64,000 nt of DNA from Neobacillus mesonae. GTDB taxonomy: Bacteria > Bacillota > Bacilli > Bacillales > Cytobacillaceae. This document shows, piece by piece, positions 16,431-25,047 of the stretch. The notes below the pieces were generated by a model that saw nothing but the letters and a program-made list of their open reading frames with translations, searched no databases and was not told the origin of the DNA. The position numbers were made by a program, and so were the translations under genes. Positions within the stretch are counted from its first letter, which is position 1. Every line of letters begins with the position of its first letter. The stretch lies in NCBI RefSeq assembly GCF_023715155.1, contig NZ_JAMBNQ010000005.1, positions 1 to 64,000 on the forward strand, read 5' to 3'.

Positions 16431-16994
16431 CTAGTCCTTTAAAAAAATAGTATCTTCATACCCGCTGACGCTCTCAGATGCTTTTAAAGATTTTATATCA
16501 TGTAAAATATAGTATGATTTCCTTTTGTTATTCTCTATTCTTTGCAATAGCTTTGATTTTAATAAAGAGGTCCTTAAAATTTGCCCTTCGATTGTACTGC
16601 ATGAAACAGAGAATTGCTGTGATTGATGATTTTTAAAAAGAATAAGTGTCTGGTGCGGCCCGATACGCCGGTAATCTTCAATATGCTCAAATGAAAACCA
16701 AATACATTCCTGACGGCTCGGTGATGTTGTTGGAAAAAAGAAAAGATGATTTGCAGGCTCAATGGCAATTGGAATTTTCCTTGTATAGCCGATTAAAGAG
16801 CTTGTCCCTTTCTTTCTGCTTTCATAACTGACGCCAAAATAGTCGCAGTTTTTTTTAATAAGCTCAATTGGTTTGAATGGTGATATGTACTCATCTTCAA
16901 TTTCTATTACCTTAGAATATATCTTACTTCCATATTCAACAGGCAGTATGGCCATTGTACATGAGTTAATTTCGTAGTCTTCAATTTTTTTCAT
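16431..16994 (-). CDS. comK: Competence transcription factor ComK
   Basis: The master activator of genetic competence, which binds AT-rich K-boxes to switch on DNA uptake genes and its own promoter. The 187-residue protein begins MKKIEDYEINSCTMAILP. It carries family blocks GSKIYSKVIE, KNCDYFGVSYESRKKGT, IGYTRKIPIAIEP, LFFFPTTSPSRQECIWFS and SVSCSTIEGQILRT. The start at 16,994 has an AAAGGGGGC ribosome site; a longer frame to 17,045 lacks one. The 160 bp upstream is very AT-rich with runs of A and T such as AAAATAATTTT, suggestive of K-boxes, but no perfect AAAAN5TTTT pair was found. Function is inferred from strong family resemblance. Confidence 0.95.
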   Translation of the reverse strand: MKKIEDYEINSCTMAILPVEYGSKIYSKVIEIEDEYISPFKPIELIKKNCDYFGVSYESRKKGTSSLIGYTRKIPIAIEPANHLFFFPTTSPSRQECIWFSFEHIEDYRRIGPHQTLILFKNHQSQQFSVSCSTIEGQILRTSLLKSKLLQRIENNKRKSYYILHDIKSLKASESVSGYEDTIFLKD

Positions 16995-17184
16995 ACTTCC
17001 AGCCCCCTTTATAGTAGTTCCCCCACCATATCTTAACACTAACATTAGGACTTTTCTACTAGTTTTCTAAACGTTGCCAAAATATTCATAAGTCATATTA
17101 AAATTATTTTCAAAAAATTAAAAATACGTATGATAATATCCCGAAAATTCCATATAATTAAAAAAAGCAACAGAGGTGATTTTC

Positions 17185-17421
17185 GTGAAGGAAAAGTCAC
17201 ATGGCGAATTAATGAAAATTTCTGCTATGAAACGCAATCAGCAGAAAGAAAACTTTGTCCAGGAACTGTATATCGAAATGCTTTTATCTGAGATCCAGCT
17301 GACAGTGGAAAAGGAAAAGTTATTACGGAAAATTGATGAAGCCATTGACCACCGAGACAAGACATCATTTCTAAATCTGACCGGACAGCTAAAGAACATT
17401 AACAAACGCTTTGGCAGCTAG
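17185..17421 (+). CDS. IDEAL-domain protein (YhzC-like)
   Basis: A 78-residue helical protein ending in an IDEAL domain: LYIEMLLSEIQLTVEKEKL followed by KIDEAIDHRDKTSFLNLT. The eponymous motif here reads IDEAI. IDEAL domains occur in short Bacillus proteins, mostly of unknown role. I place the start at the GTG at 17,185 behind an AGAGGTG ribosome site; the GTG at 17,176 lies inside that site. It is divergent from comK; B. subtilis has a similar small gene (yhzC) beside comK. Confidence 0.75.
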   Translation: MKEKSHGELMKISAMKRNQQKENFVQELYIEMLLSEIQLTVEKEKLLRKIDEAIDHRDKTSFLNLTGQLKNINKRFGS

Positions 17422-17439
17422 AATCATACTGGGGCACAT

Positions 17440-17480
17440 AAAAAGGCTGAAGACTAAATAAAAATGTCTTCAGCCTTTTT
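17440..17480. terminator. Bidirectional terminator
   Basis: AAAAAGGCTGAAGAC and its complement GTCTTCAGCCTTTTT flank an 11-base AT loop, with A and T tracts on both sides. It serves the convergent IDEAL gene and M48 protease gene. Confidence 0.9.
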
Positions 17481-17490
17481 ATGATTCATC

Positions 17491-18768
17491 CTATTCTTTA
17501 TTTCGCTGCTTAATTTCAAATTCCTCCAGTTTAGCTATACGATCAAGCATAGATGGATGGGTGTAGCGGAATATTTTTACCAAAAGCGGTGGATTTACCT
17601 GACTAAGTCCTGAACGGGTTAATTCTTGGAATGAGGTAATCGCAGCCCCAGGATTTTTTGTCATCTCAATCGCATAACGGTCGGCTCTTGTTTCCTGATA
17701 ACGAGAAGCAAAATTTGTAAACGGGCTTGACGCAAACAATAGCATAGAGATAATCATTAAAAATAGCGGAAGGGATCGTATGTCTCTTACATCATTAATT
17801 TTTAATTCTTTCCCAAAACGCCCTACAGCCCAATTCATTAATCTATAGGTTAAATACATTCCAAACAATGATAACAGCAGATAACCGCCAATTCCCCAAT
17901 AAATATGTTTTTCCACATAATGGCACATTTCATGTGCCATGATAAATAAAATTTGATCATCTGTCAGTTTATTTAACGTCGTATCCCATAGGACAATTCT
18001 TGCATTAGATCCAATCCCGGTTACATAGGCATTCATTGCATTTGTTTTTTCCGCCATATCGACTTCAAATACATGTTTTGCAGGAATATCCGCCTTATCA
18101 GCCATCGTTAAAATTTTCGTTTCAAGCTGTTTGTCTTTCAAAGTGTAAAAATCATTATAAAGCGGATCAATCACAACAGGCTGAAGAAACATCATAAATA
18201 ATGTAAAAGGCACGGATAGAATCCAGCCATACAGCCACCAGCGTTTCTTGCTTTTTTTCATCAGCCAGTATAATACTGGAACAATAATCAGCCAGGTGCC
18301 ATAGTTAAGCCAAAAGTCAATTAATTCATCCTTCATCCAAGCCGGAAAACTTTGAGTGGAAATATTGTAGGTTTTGGATAAAGAATAACTGATATAATTC
18401 AGCGGAAATGTGGCGGCAAAGGCAAAAATAGATAACCAGAAAAGATAAATAGCCGTATGAAGAACTTTATACTTCGTTGAATTTTCTGCCCACCGCTTAA
18501 AGACTTTTGAGAAACCAAATAATAAAATCAAAAAGTAGAAAAGCCATTCAAATGGCGTACTTAAGAAAAACAAAAGGTTTCGTATTTTCGAATATTCCTC
18601 ACTCAGCATAAGTTCACGGCCATTTAAAAAAGTGGATGGGTCTGCCTTTGTCCCTTGATATTCAAATGGCAGTTTTGGATCAGCAAAGTGAAACAAGTAC
18701 CAATAAAAAAACAGTCCATAAAGGACATATGCCAAAACCGCATAGAAACCCATTTTGCGCACCATCAT
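17491..18768 (-). CDS. yhfN: M48-family membrane metalloprotease (YhfN, Ste24-like)
   Basis: An integral membrane zinc endopeptidase of the Ste24/CAAX-protease type. The 425-residue protein has several N-terminal transmembrane segments (about 9-27, 66-90, 104-132, 155-170, 180-200). The HEMCH zinc motif is at residues 279-283 and the third ligand is probably E359 in RYQETRADRYA. A further pair of helices near 292-312 and 333-350 fits Ste24 topology. The length equals that of B. subtilis YhfN (about 426). It begins with tandem ATGs behind AAAAGGGGGG. The substrate in Bacillus is not known to me. Confidence 0.93.
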   Translation of the reverse strand: MMVRKMGFYAVLAYVLYGLFFYWYLFHFADPKLPFEYQGTKADPSTFLNGRELMLSEEYSKIRNLLFFLSTPFEWLFYFLILLFGFSKVFKRWAENSTKYKVLHTAIYLFWLSIFAFAATFPLNYISYSLSKTYNISTQSFPAWMKDELIDFWLNYGTWLIIVPVLYWLMKKSKKRWWLYGWILSVPFTLFMMFLQPVVIDPLYNDFYTLKDKQLETKILTMADKADIPAKHVFEVDMAEKTNAMNAYVTGIGSNARIVLWDTTLNKLTDDQILFIMAHEMCHYVEKHIYWGIGGYLLLSLFGMYLTYRLMNWAVGRFGKELKINDVRDIRSLPLFLMIISMLLFASSPFTNFASRYQETRADRYAIEMTKNPGAAITSFQELTRSGLSQVNPPLLVKIFRYTHPSMLDRIAKLEEFEIKQRNKE

Positions 18769-18841
18769 TTGTCCCCCCTTTTGTACAACCTCTTATACTT
18801 AGTTTAGATAAAAATCCGGGAATTAGAACTGAAAAGTGAAA

Positions 18842-18906
18842 TAGAAAAAGAACTAGCGCCTTAAACCTTGGGGATTTAACCAGCAGGCCCCGAGGTTAAG
18901 GCGCTA
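18842..18906 (-). terminator. Terminator of lcfB
   Basis: A long stem (TTAGCGCCTTAACCTCGGGG against its near complement, about 20 bp, 14-base loop), then TTCTTTTTC on the minus strand, about 35 bp after lcfB. Confidence 0.85.
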
Positions 18907-18938
18907 ATGTAAGGGAGGTGGAATTCCTGTTTCTACAT

Positions 18939-20492
18939 TTAACTATGAGTTACTTGTTTCTTTAATACCCGTCTCAATATTTTTCCGGTTGTATTTTTAG
19001 GAAGCTCATCCAAAAATTCAATGACAGACGGGATCTTGTATTTAGCCAAATGGTCTTTGCAATATTCTAGAAGCTCTTCTTTGGTCAATTCGGGGTTTTT
19101 ACTGACAACATAGGCACATACTGCCTCCCCTTGGTTAGGGTCTGGAACTCCTAGAACAGCAGCTTCCACGATATCCTTATGTTCATAAAGAACTTCTTCC
19201 ACTTCCCGTGGATATACATTGTATCCTCCAACAATAATTAAATCTTTTTTTCGATCCACAATATAAAAATAGCCTTCCTCATCCATTCTGGCCATGTCAC
19301 CGGTATAGAGCCAGCCGTTTTTAATGGCAGCTGCCGTTTCCTCCGGCATTTTATAATAACCTTTCATCACATTCGGACCCCGTACAATCAGTTCGCCAAT
19401 CCCTCCGGCTGGAACCTCTTCACCCAGCTCATTCACCACTTTATTCTCCACATGAAGAATCGATGTTCCTATAGAACCTGGTTTCCGCGGACGATCTAAT
19501 GGATTAAAACATGTAACCGGTGATGCCTCAGATAAGCCATAGCCCTCTGAAATTAATACATTAAATTTTGCCTCAAAGTTTTGCAGTAATGCTACCGGTA
19601 ATGTTGCTCCGCCTGAAATACATAGACGGAATGTTTGTAAATCCTCTGAATTCCCATCTGGATATTGGCAGAGAAAATTGTACATCGTTGGAACACCTGC
19701 AAAGACTGTAGCGTTATACTGTTTAGTCAGACGAAAAATCTCCTTCGGGCTGAATCTAGGCACAATTAAAATAGTCGCTCCGCTTAAGAGGGGTGCATTT
19801 AAGGCAACTGTTAAACAAAATACATGGAACATTGGCAGTGCTGTGATGACTTTGTCATCATAATTCATTTTTAGGTAATCTCCAACATCTTTCGCATTAC
19901 TATAAAGATTTCTATGTGTAAGCATAGCCCCTTTCGGCTTACCAGTTGTTCCTGATGTATAAAGAATAAGTGCGGTGTCATCGTCTTGCAAATTAGGTCC
20001 CTGGAAGCCAGTATCTCCAGAAAAAATCACATCTGTAAACGATTTCAATTTTGAATAAACTGAAAGTTCTTTGACACTTTGCTGATTCGTCTCTTTCTGA
20101 CCGGTTTCGCAAATAATATAGTGGTCTACTTTTGGAAGGAGGCGGTGAGCTTTTTCAGCAAGCGGAATCATTAAATCAAGACCGACAACCACTTTTACAT
20201 CCCCATTATTTAAGATATAGCCAATTTCATCAGGTGTATAAATAGGATTGACAGGAATAACAGTTGCCCCTAACCGTAATGCACCATACATGCTAATCAC
20301 AAAATGCGGTGAGTTTCCCAGCAATAATGCAACATGATCCCCTTGTTTGATCCCTAGTTTTTCCAAACCTGACGCAAACTTTGTAATTGCCCCATCTAAT
20401 TCAGCATAAGTATAAGGCTTATCTAAGAAGTAATAAGCGATTTTTTCGGCTGAAGCCTTCGCTGTTTCGTGAAGCTGTGATGAAAGATTCAT
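18939..20492 (-). CDS. lcfB: Long-chain fatty-acid-CoA ligase LcfB
   Basis: Activates long-chain fatty acids to acyl-CoA for beta-oxidation, via an acyl-adenylate. The 517-residue ANL-superfamily protein has the P-loop [11 protein letters not shown] at residues 178-188 and the [15 protein letters not shown] motif. The hinge region has [16 protein letters not shown] and [20 protein letters not shown]. The C-terminal catalytic lysine is K504 in NTTGKILRR. Start ATG with AAAAGGGGAG. A perfect FadR-type operator lies 19-36 bp upstream of the ATG, so induction by long-chain acyl-CoA is expected. It is probably monocistronic, with its own terminator. Confidence 0.94.
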   Translation of the reverse strand: MNLSSQLHETAKASAEKIAYYFLDKPYTYAELDGAITKFASGLEKLGIKQGDHVALLLGNSPHFVISMYGALRLGATVIPVNPIYTPDEIGYILNNGDVKVVVGLDLMIPLAEKAHRLLPKVDHYIICETGQKETNQQSVKELSVYSKLKSFTDVIFSGDTGFQGPNLQDDDTALILYTSGTTGKPKGAMLTHRNLYSNAKDVGDYLKMNYDDKVITALPMFHVFCLTVALNAPLLSGATILIVPRFSPKEIFRLTKQYNATVFAGVPTMYNFLCQYPDGNSEDLQTFRLCISGGATLPVALLQNFEAKFNVLISEGYGLSEASPVTCFNPLDRPRKPGSIGTSILHVENKVVNELGEEVPAGGIGELIVRGPNVMKGYYKMPEETAAAIKNGWLYTGDMARMDEEGYFYIVDRKKDLIIVGGYNVYPREVEEVLYEHKDIVEAAVLGVPDPNQGEAVCAYVVSKNPELTKEELLEYCKDHLAKYKIPSVIEFLDELPKNTTGKILRRVLKKQVTHS

Positions 20493-20510
20493 AAACTCGC
20501 TCCCCTTTTA

Positions 20511-20528
20511 TGAATGAATACTCATTCA
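20511..20528. promoter_or_regulatory. FadR operator upstream of lcfB
   Basis: TGAATGAATACTCATTCA matches the known Bacillus FadR box (TGAATGAnTAnTCATTCA) at every defined base. It sits just before the lcfB ribosome site. FadR is released by long-chain acyl-CoA, so lcfB should be repressed in the absence of fatty acids. Confidence 0.85.
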
Positions 20529-20631
20529 TTTATTTTTACAATTTTCTAAATATATTATATTGAAAGATATATACCTATTCAAGTATAAGAATAAAAAAAT
20601 TCCGAAAATAGTGGAAATTAACTAAACAACA

Positions 20632-20655
20632 AAAGCACCCGGACTTAGGTGCTTT
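20632..20655 (-). terminator. Terminator of lplJ
   Basis: AAAGCACC and GGTGCTTT arms with an 8-base loop, 14 bp past the lplJ stop on the minus strand. Confidence 0.75.
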
Positions 20656-20668
20656 CATTACTAGTTCA

Positions 20669-21658
20669 TTAGTATATTAAGTTAATAAAATCTTCCTTCG
20701 TTATATTTCCAAAATAGTGAGCGACATGGATATCTGCCAGAGCCTTATCAATTTCATTTCTTTCATAGCGAATTCCTTTTAGTTTCTCTTCAATCTCACT
20801 TACATCGCCAACACCAAAGAAATCACCATAGATTTTACAATTCTCAATATATCCTTTATTTACTTCCAAACGAACATCAATGGAACCCACTGGGAAACGG
20901 TGGGATTGCTGCAAATTAAACTTTGGTGATTTTCCATAATTCCAATCCCAGTTTTGATATCTTTCTTTTGAAAGTTCATGAATATTGGCCCAATCTTCAT
21001 CAGTTAACACGTATTCCGGTATTTTTTCCATGCCTTCAAATATATTTTTTAACAAGAACGAACGAAATTCTTCGATACCCATTTTGTCTGTCAAGAATTC
21101 AGAAATATTAGCAACCCGGCTCCGTACAGATTTAATTCCTTTCGATTCAATCTTTTCCTTCTTGACCCTCAGAGCTGACACCACATTTTCCATTTCTGAA
21201 TTTAACATTAATGTTCCATGGCTGAACATTCTGCCTTTCGTGGAAAATTGCGCGTTCCCTGAAATTTTCCTGCCCCCTACCTCAATATCATTCCGTCCGC
21301 TTAGCTCTGCGTTAACTCCTAATTTGTGCAGTGCTGCAATAACAGGCTCTGTGAATTTGCGGAAATTATGAAAAGAATTGCCGTCATCTTTTGTTATAAA
21401 GCTATAATTTAAATTTCCGAGGTCATGGTAAACAGCTCCTCCGCCTGATAATCGTCTCACGACATGGAGTCCATTTTTTTCAACATATTCCGTATTAATT
21501 TCCTCAATTGTATTTTGATTTTTTCCAATAATGATGGATGGTTCGTTTATGTAAAAAAGAAAGTAAGTTTCATTAATATCCAGATTTTTTAATGCATATT
21601 CTTCAATCGCCAAGTTAATTCTTGGGTCCGTAATCCCCTTGTTATCGATAAATAACAT
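20669..21658 (-). CDS. lplJ: Lipoate-protein ligase LplJ
   Basis: Scavenges free lipoate and attaches it to lipoyl domains or GcvH in an ATP-dependent reaction. The 329-residue protein has the BPL/LplA fold signature RRLSGGGAVYHD at residues 68-79, NLNYSFIT, and SGNAQFSTKGRMFSHGTLM containing the catalytic lysine region. The C-terminal accessory domain starts near 250. The length matches B. subtilis LplJ (331). A strong AAAGGAGGC ribosome site precedes the ATG. It lies 15 bp downstream of the yhfI-like gene, so the two are likely an operon. Confidence 0.95.
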   Translation of the reverse strand: MLFIDNKGITDPRINLAIEEYALKNLDINETYFLFYINEPSIIIGKNQNTIEEINTEYVEKNGLHVVRRLSGGGAVYHDLGNLNYSFITKDDGNSFHNFRKFTEPVIAALHKLGVNAELSGRNDIEVGGRKISGNAQFSTKGRMFSHGTLMLNSEMENVVSALRVKKEKIESKGIKSVRSRVANISEFLTDKMGIEEFRSFLLKNIFEGMEKIPEYVLTDEDWANIHELSKERYQNWDWNYGKSPKFNLQQSHRFPVGSIDVRLEVNKGYIENCKIYGDFFGVGDVSEIEEKLKGIRYERNEIDKALADIHVAHYFGNITKEDFINLIY

Positions 21659-21673
21659 GGTTACTGCCTCCTT

Positions 21674-22408
21674 TTATAGTAAAAAAGTATCAAATTCTTT
21701 TGCCAATTTTATTATACCAGTAAATTCGGAAGATGCCTCGGAAATTAAGTCAGCTAAGTTTCCGTAATGAGGCAGGTGTGTGAGTATGAGCTGTTTTACG
21801 GACGCATTGCGAGCAAAATGGCCGGCTTCCAGGCTGTTCATATGGCCTGCACCTTTACCATCTTGGTTTCCGTAGAAATTACATTCGCATAGTAACAAGT
21901 CTGCCCCTCTGCTAAATTCAATAAACTCTTCCTTAAATGAACTATCAGCTGTAAAAACCGCGACTTTCCCGTCGGCTTCTATTCTCATCGCATAGCATGG
22001 CACTGGATGGTTAGTTTTTAAGAATGTAACTTGAAACGGACCAACAGATAAAACCTCGCCAGGATAATAGGATATACCCTTTGTTATATTTTTGTAGGTC
22101 AACTTGGTAAATTCATGCTGGTCAAATGAATGTCCATAAATAGGTAAGGTCGGAAAGTCTTTTCCCAGGAAACCTTGAATTAATCTTGCATGCTGCAGCA
22201 CGCCAATATCTGCAATATGATCGGGATGATAATGGGAAATAATTACTGCATCAAGTTCCTCCGGCTCAAGGACATTCTGCAATTTGGAAAGAACGCCGCT
22301 CCCGCAGTCCATTAATAAGTGAAATCCATCATGTTCAAGTAAATATCCGGCACTTGCCGCATTTTTCTTTGGATAGCCTCCCCAAGGTCCAATTACCGTA
22401 AGTTTCAT
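21674..22408 (-). CDS. yhfI: MBL-fold metallo-hydrolase YhfI
   Basis: A 244-residue metallo-beta-lactamase-fold hydrolase of the RNase Z-like branch. The metal motif is HYHPDH (H59, H61, D63, H64). Further ligands are in KTNHPVPCYAMRI and AVFTADSSF, and a conserved LTHLPHYG occurs near the C-terminus. In B. subtilis YhfI sits next to lplJ (yhfJ), as here. The substrate is unknown; a cyclic-nucleotide or tRNA-type phosphodiester is typical for the fold. The start is preceded by CGGAGGTAG. Confidence 0.9.
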   Translation of the reverse strand: MKLTVIGPWGGYPKKNAASAGYLLEHDGFHLLMDCGSGVLSKLQNVLEPEELDAVIISHYHPDHIADIGVLQHARLIQGFLGKDFPTLPIYGHSFDQHEFTKLTYKNITKGISYYPGEVLSVGPFQVTFLKTNHPVPCYAMRIEADGKVAVFTADSSFKEEFIEFSRGADLLLCECNFYGNQDGKGAGHMNSLEAGHFARNASVKQLILTHLPHYGNLADLISEASSEFTGIIKLAKEFDTFLL

Positions 22409-22477
22409 CAGATCTACCTCCGTTTTCCTTCTTCGTTAACTATGGATTAAAGTAATCATTCTAATTAAACAGGAAAA

Positions 22478-22506
22478 AACCAGCCGATTCAAATCAATGG
22501 CTGGTT
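22478..22506 (-). terminator. Terminator of YhgE-like gene
   Basis: AACCAGCC/GGCTGGTT stem with a 13-base loop, followed by TTTTTTCC on the minus strand, right after the stop at 22,514. Confidence 0.85.
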
Positions 22507-22513
22507 CTCTCTA

Positions 22514-24667
22514 TTAGTTTTCGGTAACAGTTTTATATTTTACTTTATACCTGATTGTCAGGTAGGTAATGGTTAAGATAGCAAAAATAAGAATATATGT
22601 TACTAAAATACCAAGATTATGCCACATATGGCTATAATCACCGATTGAAATGACTGACTTAAACCCTTGAATCGTATAAGTCATCGGCAGAATGGCATTA
22701 AAATGCTGTAGGAAATTCGGTATTAATTCAAGCGGGTATGTTCCTGCACTTGATGTTAATTGAAAAATTAATACCAAAATGGCCATAAAACGTCCAACAT
22801 CGGCAAAGGCCGTTACAAAACATTGAACCAAGGATACAAAGGTTAAACTTGTCATAATAGAAAATAGGATAAATCTAGGTACACTTTGCACCTCTAAATC
22901 CAAACCGCCTAAAATAATGGCATCCGCAATTAGGGCCTGAATGATTCCGCAGGCAGCTAAAATGGTAAACTTGCTGATAAACCAATTGAAGCCATTTGCT
23001 GGTTGAACTACTGGATCACGCATTGGAAATACAATCGACAATAATAATGCACCGACAAATAAACCTAATGAAAGAAAGTATGGTGTAAATCCAGTTCCAT
23101 AGTTAGGAACATGATTTAATTTTTCTGTATCCAGTTTTACTGGTTTAGCCATTTGTGCATATGTTTGATCATCCGCATGCACTTTTGATACCTCTTCAGC
23201 CCCATCTTTAAGTTTATCTGCTAGTTCCGTTGAACCACTAGAGAGCTTTGTGGTACCGTCCTTTAGCTGATCAGAACCGTCTGCTAATTTGCCTGTGCCT
23301 GATGTAATAGCATCAGCACCGGCTGTTAATTGGTTCATTCCTGATGAAAGCTCTTTTGCCCCGCTGGTTAAATCAGCAGAACCTGCATACAATTGATGAA
23401 TCCCTTGCTTCAATTGCTTTTGCCCATTATTAACATCAGCTATCCCTTTAAGTAGTTGATCAAAATAAGGAGCTGTTTGACTGCCGATTTTCTCCTCAAG
23501 ACCTGCTCCAGCTCCTGATAGTTTGTGGTTTAAACCCGACTTAAATGCTTTAAAACCATCATCTATCCCAGGACTGAGCTGTGCAGCAATTTCCTTCTGC
23601 AGTTCCGCTTTGTTTGGTGATTCAGCTTGAACTTGAGCAAATACCCCTGTAACAATATCAGGGTTGGCTCCATTTTTAATTAACGCTTGGGCAAGCTGCT
23701 GCATTTGTGCTTTTTGCTGTTCCATCGTATTTTCAGCAATTTTTTCAGATAATGAATTTTTCAGCTGGGATTGAAATTGATTAACCCCTGCATTCAGATC
23801 TTTCACATTCCCGCTCATTTGCTTCTGAATTTCATCTGAGATTTCAGAAGGAAGCTGATTTTTTAATTGCTCTGTTCCTGAGTACACTTTACCCGTTCCA
23901 TCGATCAAGGCAGGGATGCTTGAATCTGCTTTTGCCAAACCATTATGAAGTTCAGTTGATCCGGAAGCAAGTTTAGTTGAACCATCATTAGCAGATTTCA
24001 TTCCATTATTAAATTCAATTGATTTCTCTGCTAGTGTTTTCAATCCCTCATTTAAATCTTTTGAGCCCTTCTCCAGCTCCTTGGAACCATCACTTAACTT
24101 GCCTGCTCCATTCCCTGCCTGATTAAAGCCATCTGATACGACCGTGATTTTATCAAAAATCGTTTCCGCATAAGTTTCAGTCACTTTTTCTGATACAGCT
24201 GTTTTTATTTTTTCGATTGCTGACTTGCTTATTTGTGCTGAAAGAAAGTTAAAACCCTCGTTAGGAACGTAAATTAATTCCAGCTTCTTTGGATTCTTAT
24301 CCATCAATGTTGCGGCATTTTTTGAAAAATCCTTTGGAATCTCGATTAACATATAATATTTTTGATCCTTTAGCTCTTTATAACCGTCCTGTTTGTTAAC
24401 CGTATGATAGTCAAAATCTTTACTTTCCTTTAAATTCTTTACAAGATCATTGCCCAGCCGTATGTGCTTCCCATCCAATGTTGCCCCATTGTCATTATTC
24501 ACAATCGCAACCGGCAGTTTATCCAATTTCCCATACGGATCCCAAAATGCCCAAAGGAACATGCCGGCGTATAATACTGGAATAAATAATATAGCAATAA
24601 TTGGAATAAGGACTTTATAATTTTTAAATATCATCGAAAATTCCTGCTTTAACAAGCTGTTCTTCAC
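22514..24667 (-). CDS. yhgE: YhgE/Pip-family membrane protein with Gly-Ser heptad repeats
   Basis: A 717-residue membrane protein of the YhgE/Pip (ABC-2-like) family. It has one N-terminal transmembrane helix (about 18-38), then the WAFWDPYGKLDKLPVAIVNND block. A long extracellular helical region (about 190-500) contains repeated units of the type KLADGSDQLKDGT and LSSGSTELADK. Five hydrophobic segments close the C-terminus. Homologues are linked to export or, in Gram-positive hosts, to phage adsorption and type VII secretion-related surface functions; the role in Bacillus is not established. Start GTG at 24,667. The promoter region overlaps an operator palindrome shared with the divergent paralogue. 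Confidence 0.88.
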   Translation of the reverse strand: MKNSLLKQEFSMIFKNYKVLIPIIAILFIPVLYAGMFLWAFWDPYGKLDKLPVAIVNNDNGATLDGKHIRLGNDLVKNLKESKDFDYHTVNKQDGYKELKDQKYYMLIEIPKDFSKNAATLMDKNPKKLELIYVPNEGFNFLSAQISKSAIEKIKTAVSEKVTETYAETIFDKITVVSDGFNQAGNGAGKLSDGSKELEKGSKDLNEGLKTLAEKSIEFNNGMKSANDGSTKLASGSTELHNGLAKADSSIPALIDGTGKVYSGTEQLKNQLPSEISDEIQKQMSGNVKDLNAGVNQFQSQLKNSLSEKIAENTMEQQKAQMQQLAQALIKNGANPDIVTGVFAQVQAESPNKAELQKEIAAQLSPGIDDGFKAFKSGLNHKLSGAGAGLEEKIGSQTAPYFDQLLKGIADVNNGQKQLKQGIHQLYAGSADLTSGAKELSSGMNQLTAGADAITSGTGKLADGSDQLKDGTTKLSSGSTELADKLKDGAEEVSKVHADDQTYAQMAKPVKLDTEKLNHVPNYGTGFTPYFLSLGLFVGALLLSIVFPMRDPVVQPANGFNWFISKFTILAACGIIQALIADAIILGGLDLEVQSVPRFILFSIMTSLTFVSLVQCFVTAFADVGRFMAILVLIFQLTSSAGTYPLELIPNFLQHFNAILPMTYTIQGFKSVISIGDYSHMWHNLGILVTYILIFAILTITYLTIRYKVKYKTVTEN

Positions 24668-24692
24668 TCCGATCCCCCCCTTTTATACTAGA

Positions 24693-24717
24693 ATGACCAA
24701 TTTACCAATTTGGTCAT
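24693..24717. promoter_or_regulatory. Operator palindrome 1 (TGACCA-N11-TGGTCA)
   Basis: ATGACCAA and TTGGTCAT are 9 bases apart. On the minus strand it overlaps a candidate -10 (TAAATT, 24,704-24,699) spaced 17 bp from TTGAAG (24,727-24,722). This is the classic position for a repressor, probably TetR-like, since B. subtilis yhgE is paired with the TetR gene yhgD. Confidence 0.65.
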
Positions 24718-24735
24718 ATTTCTTCAAAAAATAAA

Positions 24736-24754
24736 GATTACAAGTATTGTAATC
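24736..24754. promoter_or_regulatory. Palindrome GATTACAA-GTA-TTGTAATC
   Basis: A perfect 8-bp inverted repeat with a 3-base centre between the two TGACCA operators. It could be a site for a different regulator or simply a hairpin. Confidence 0.4.
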
Positions 24755-24760
24755 TAATAA

Positions 24761-24787
24761 ATTGACCATATGAACATTATGGTCAAT
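24761..24787. promoter_or_regulatory. Operator palindrome 2 (TGACCA-N11-TGGTCA)
   Basis: ATTGACCAT and ATGGTCAAT, 9 bases apart. The core half-sites and spacing equal operator 1, and the centres are 69 bp apart. Two matched sites in one divergent promoter region suggest a common repressor, possibly for both YhgE-type genes. Confidence 0.65.
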
Positions 24788-25047
24788 TGACACTTTAAGA
24801 GTATAACTCCATTTTTTCCTATTTGCAAGTATTAACATCATTATCCACCTGGTTCAAAGTTTAGAGGCTCTGAAAGACCCCTCTATGCCATACAGCATTG
24901 AAAAGTATCTCATTTTATGTCCGCCTTTGTTTTTAATCATCCTGAAAAAGGCGTTGCTCTAAACTAATTAAAAACTTTTGTCTGTTCTATTTTTCTCTTT
25001 CCTATTCACGTATCAACTTTATTCTTAAACAAATAATAAAAGGAAAG
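24788..25047. other. Divergent intergenic region
   Basis: No gene is seen. The sequence is AT-rich with several short direct runs. A plus-strand promoter for the 25,048 gene presumably lies here, but none stands out. Confidence 0.4.

Noticed and set aside
17030..17160. Perfect ComK boxes upstream of comK
   Set aside because: The region has A and T runs such as AAAATAATTTT, but no pair fits AAAAN5TTTT with normal spacing, so no site is annotated.
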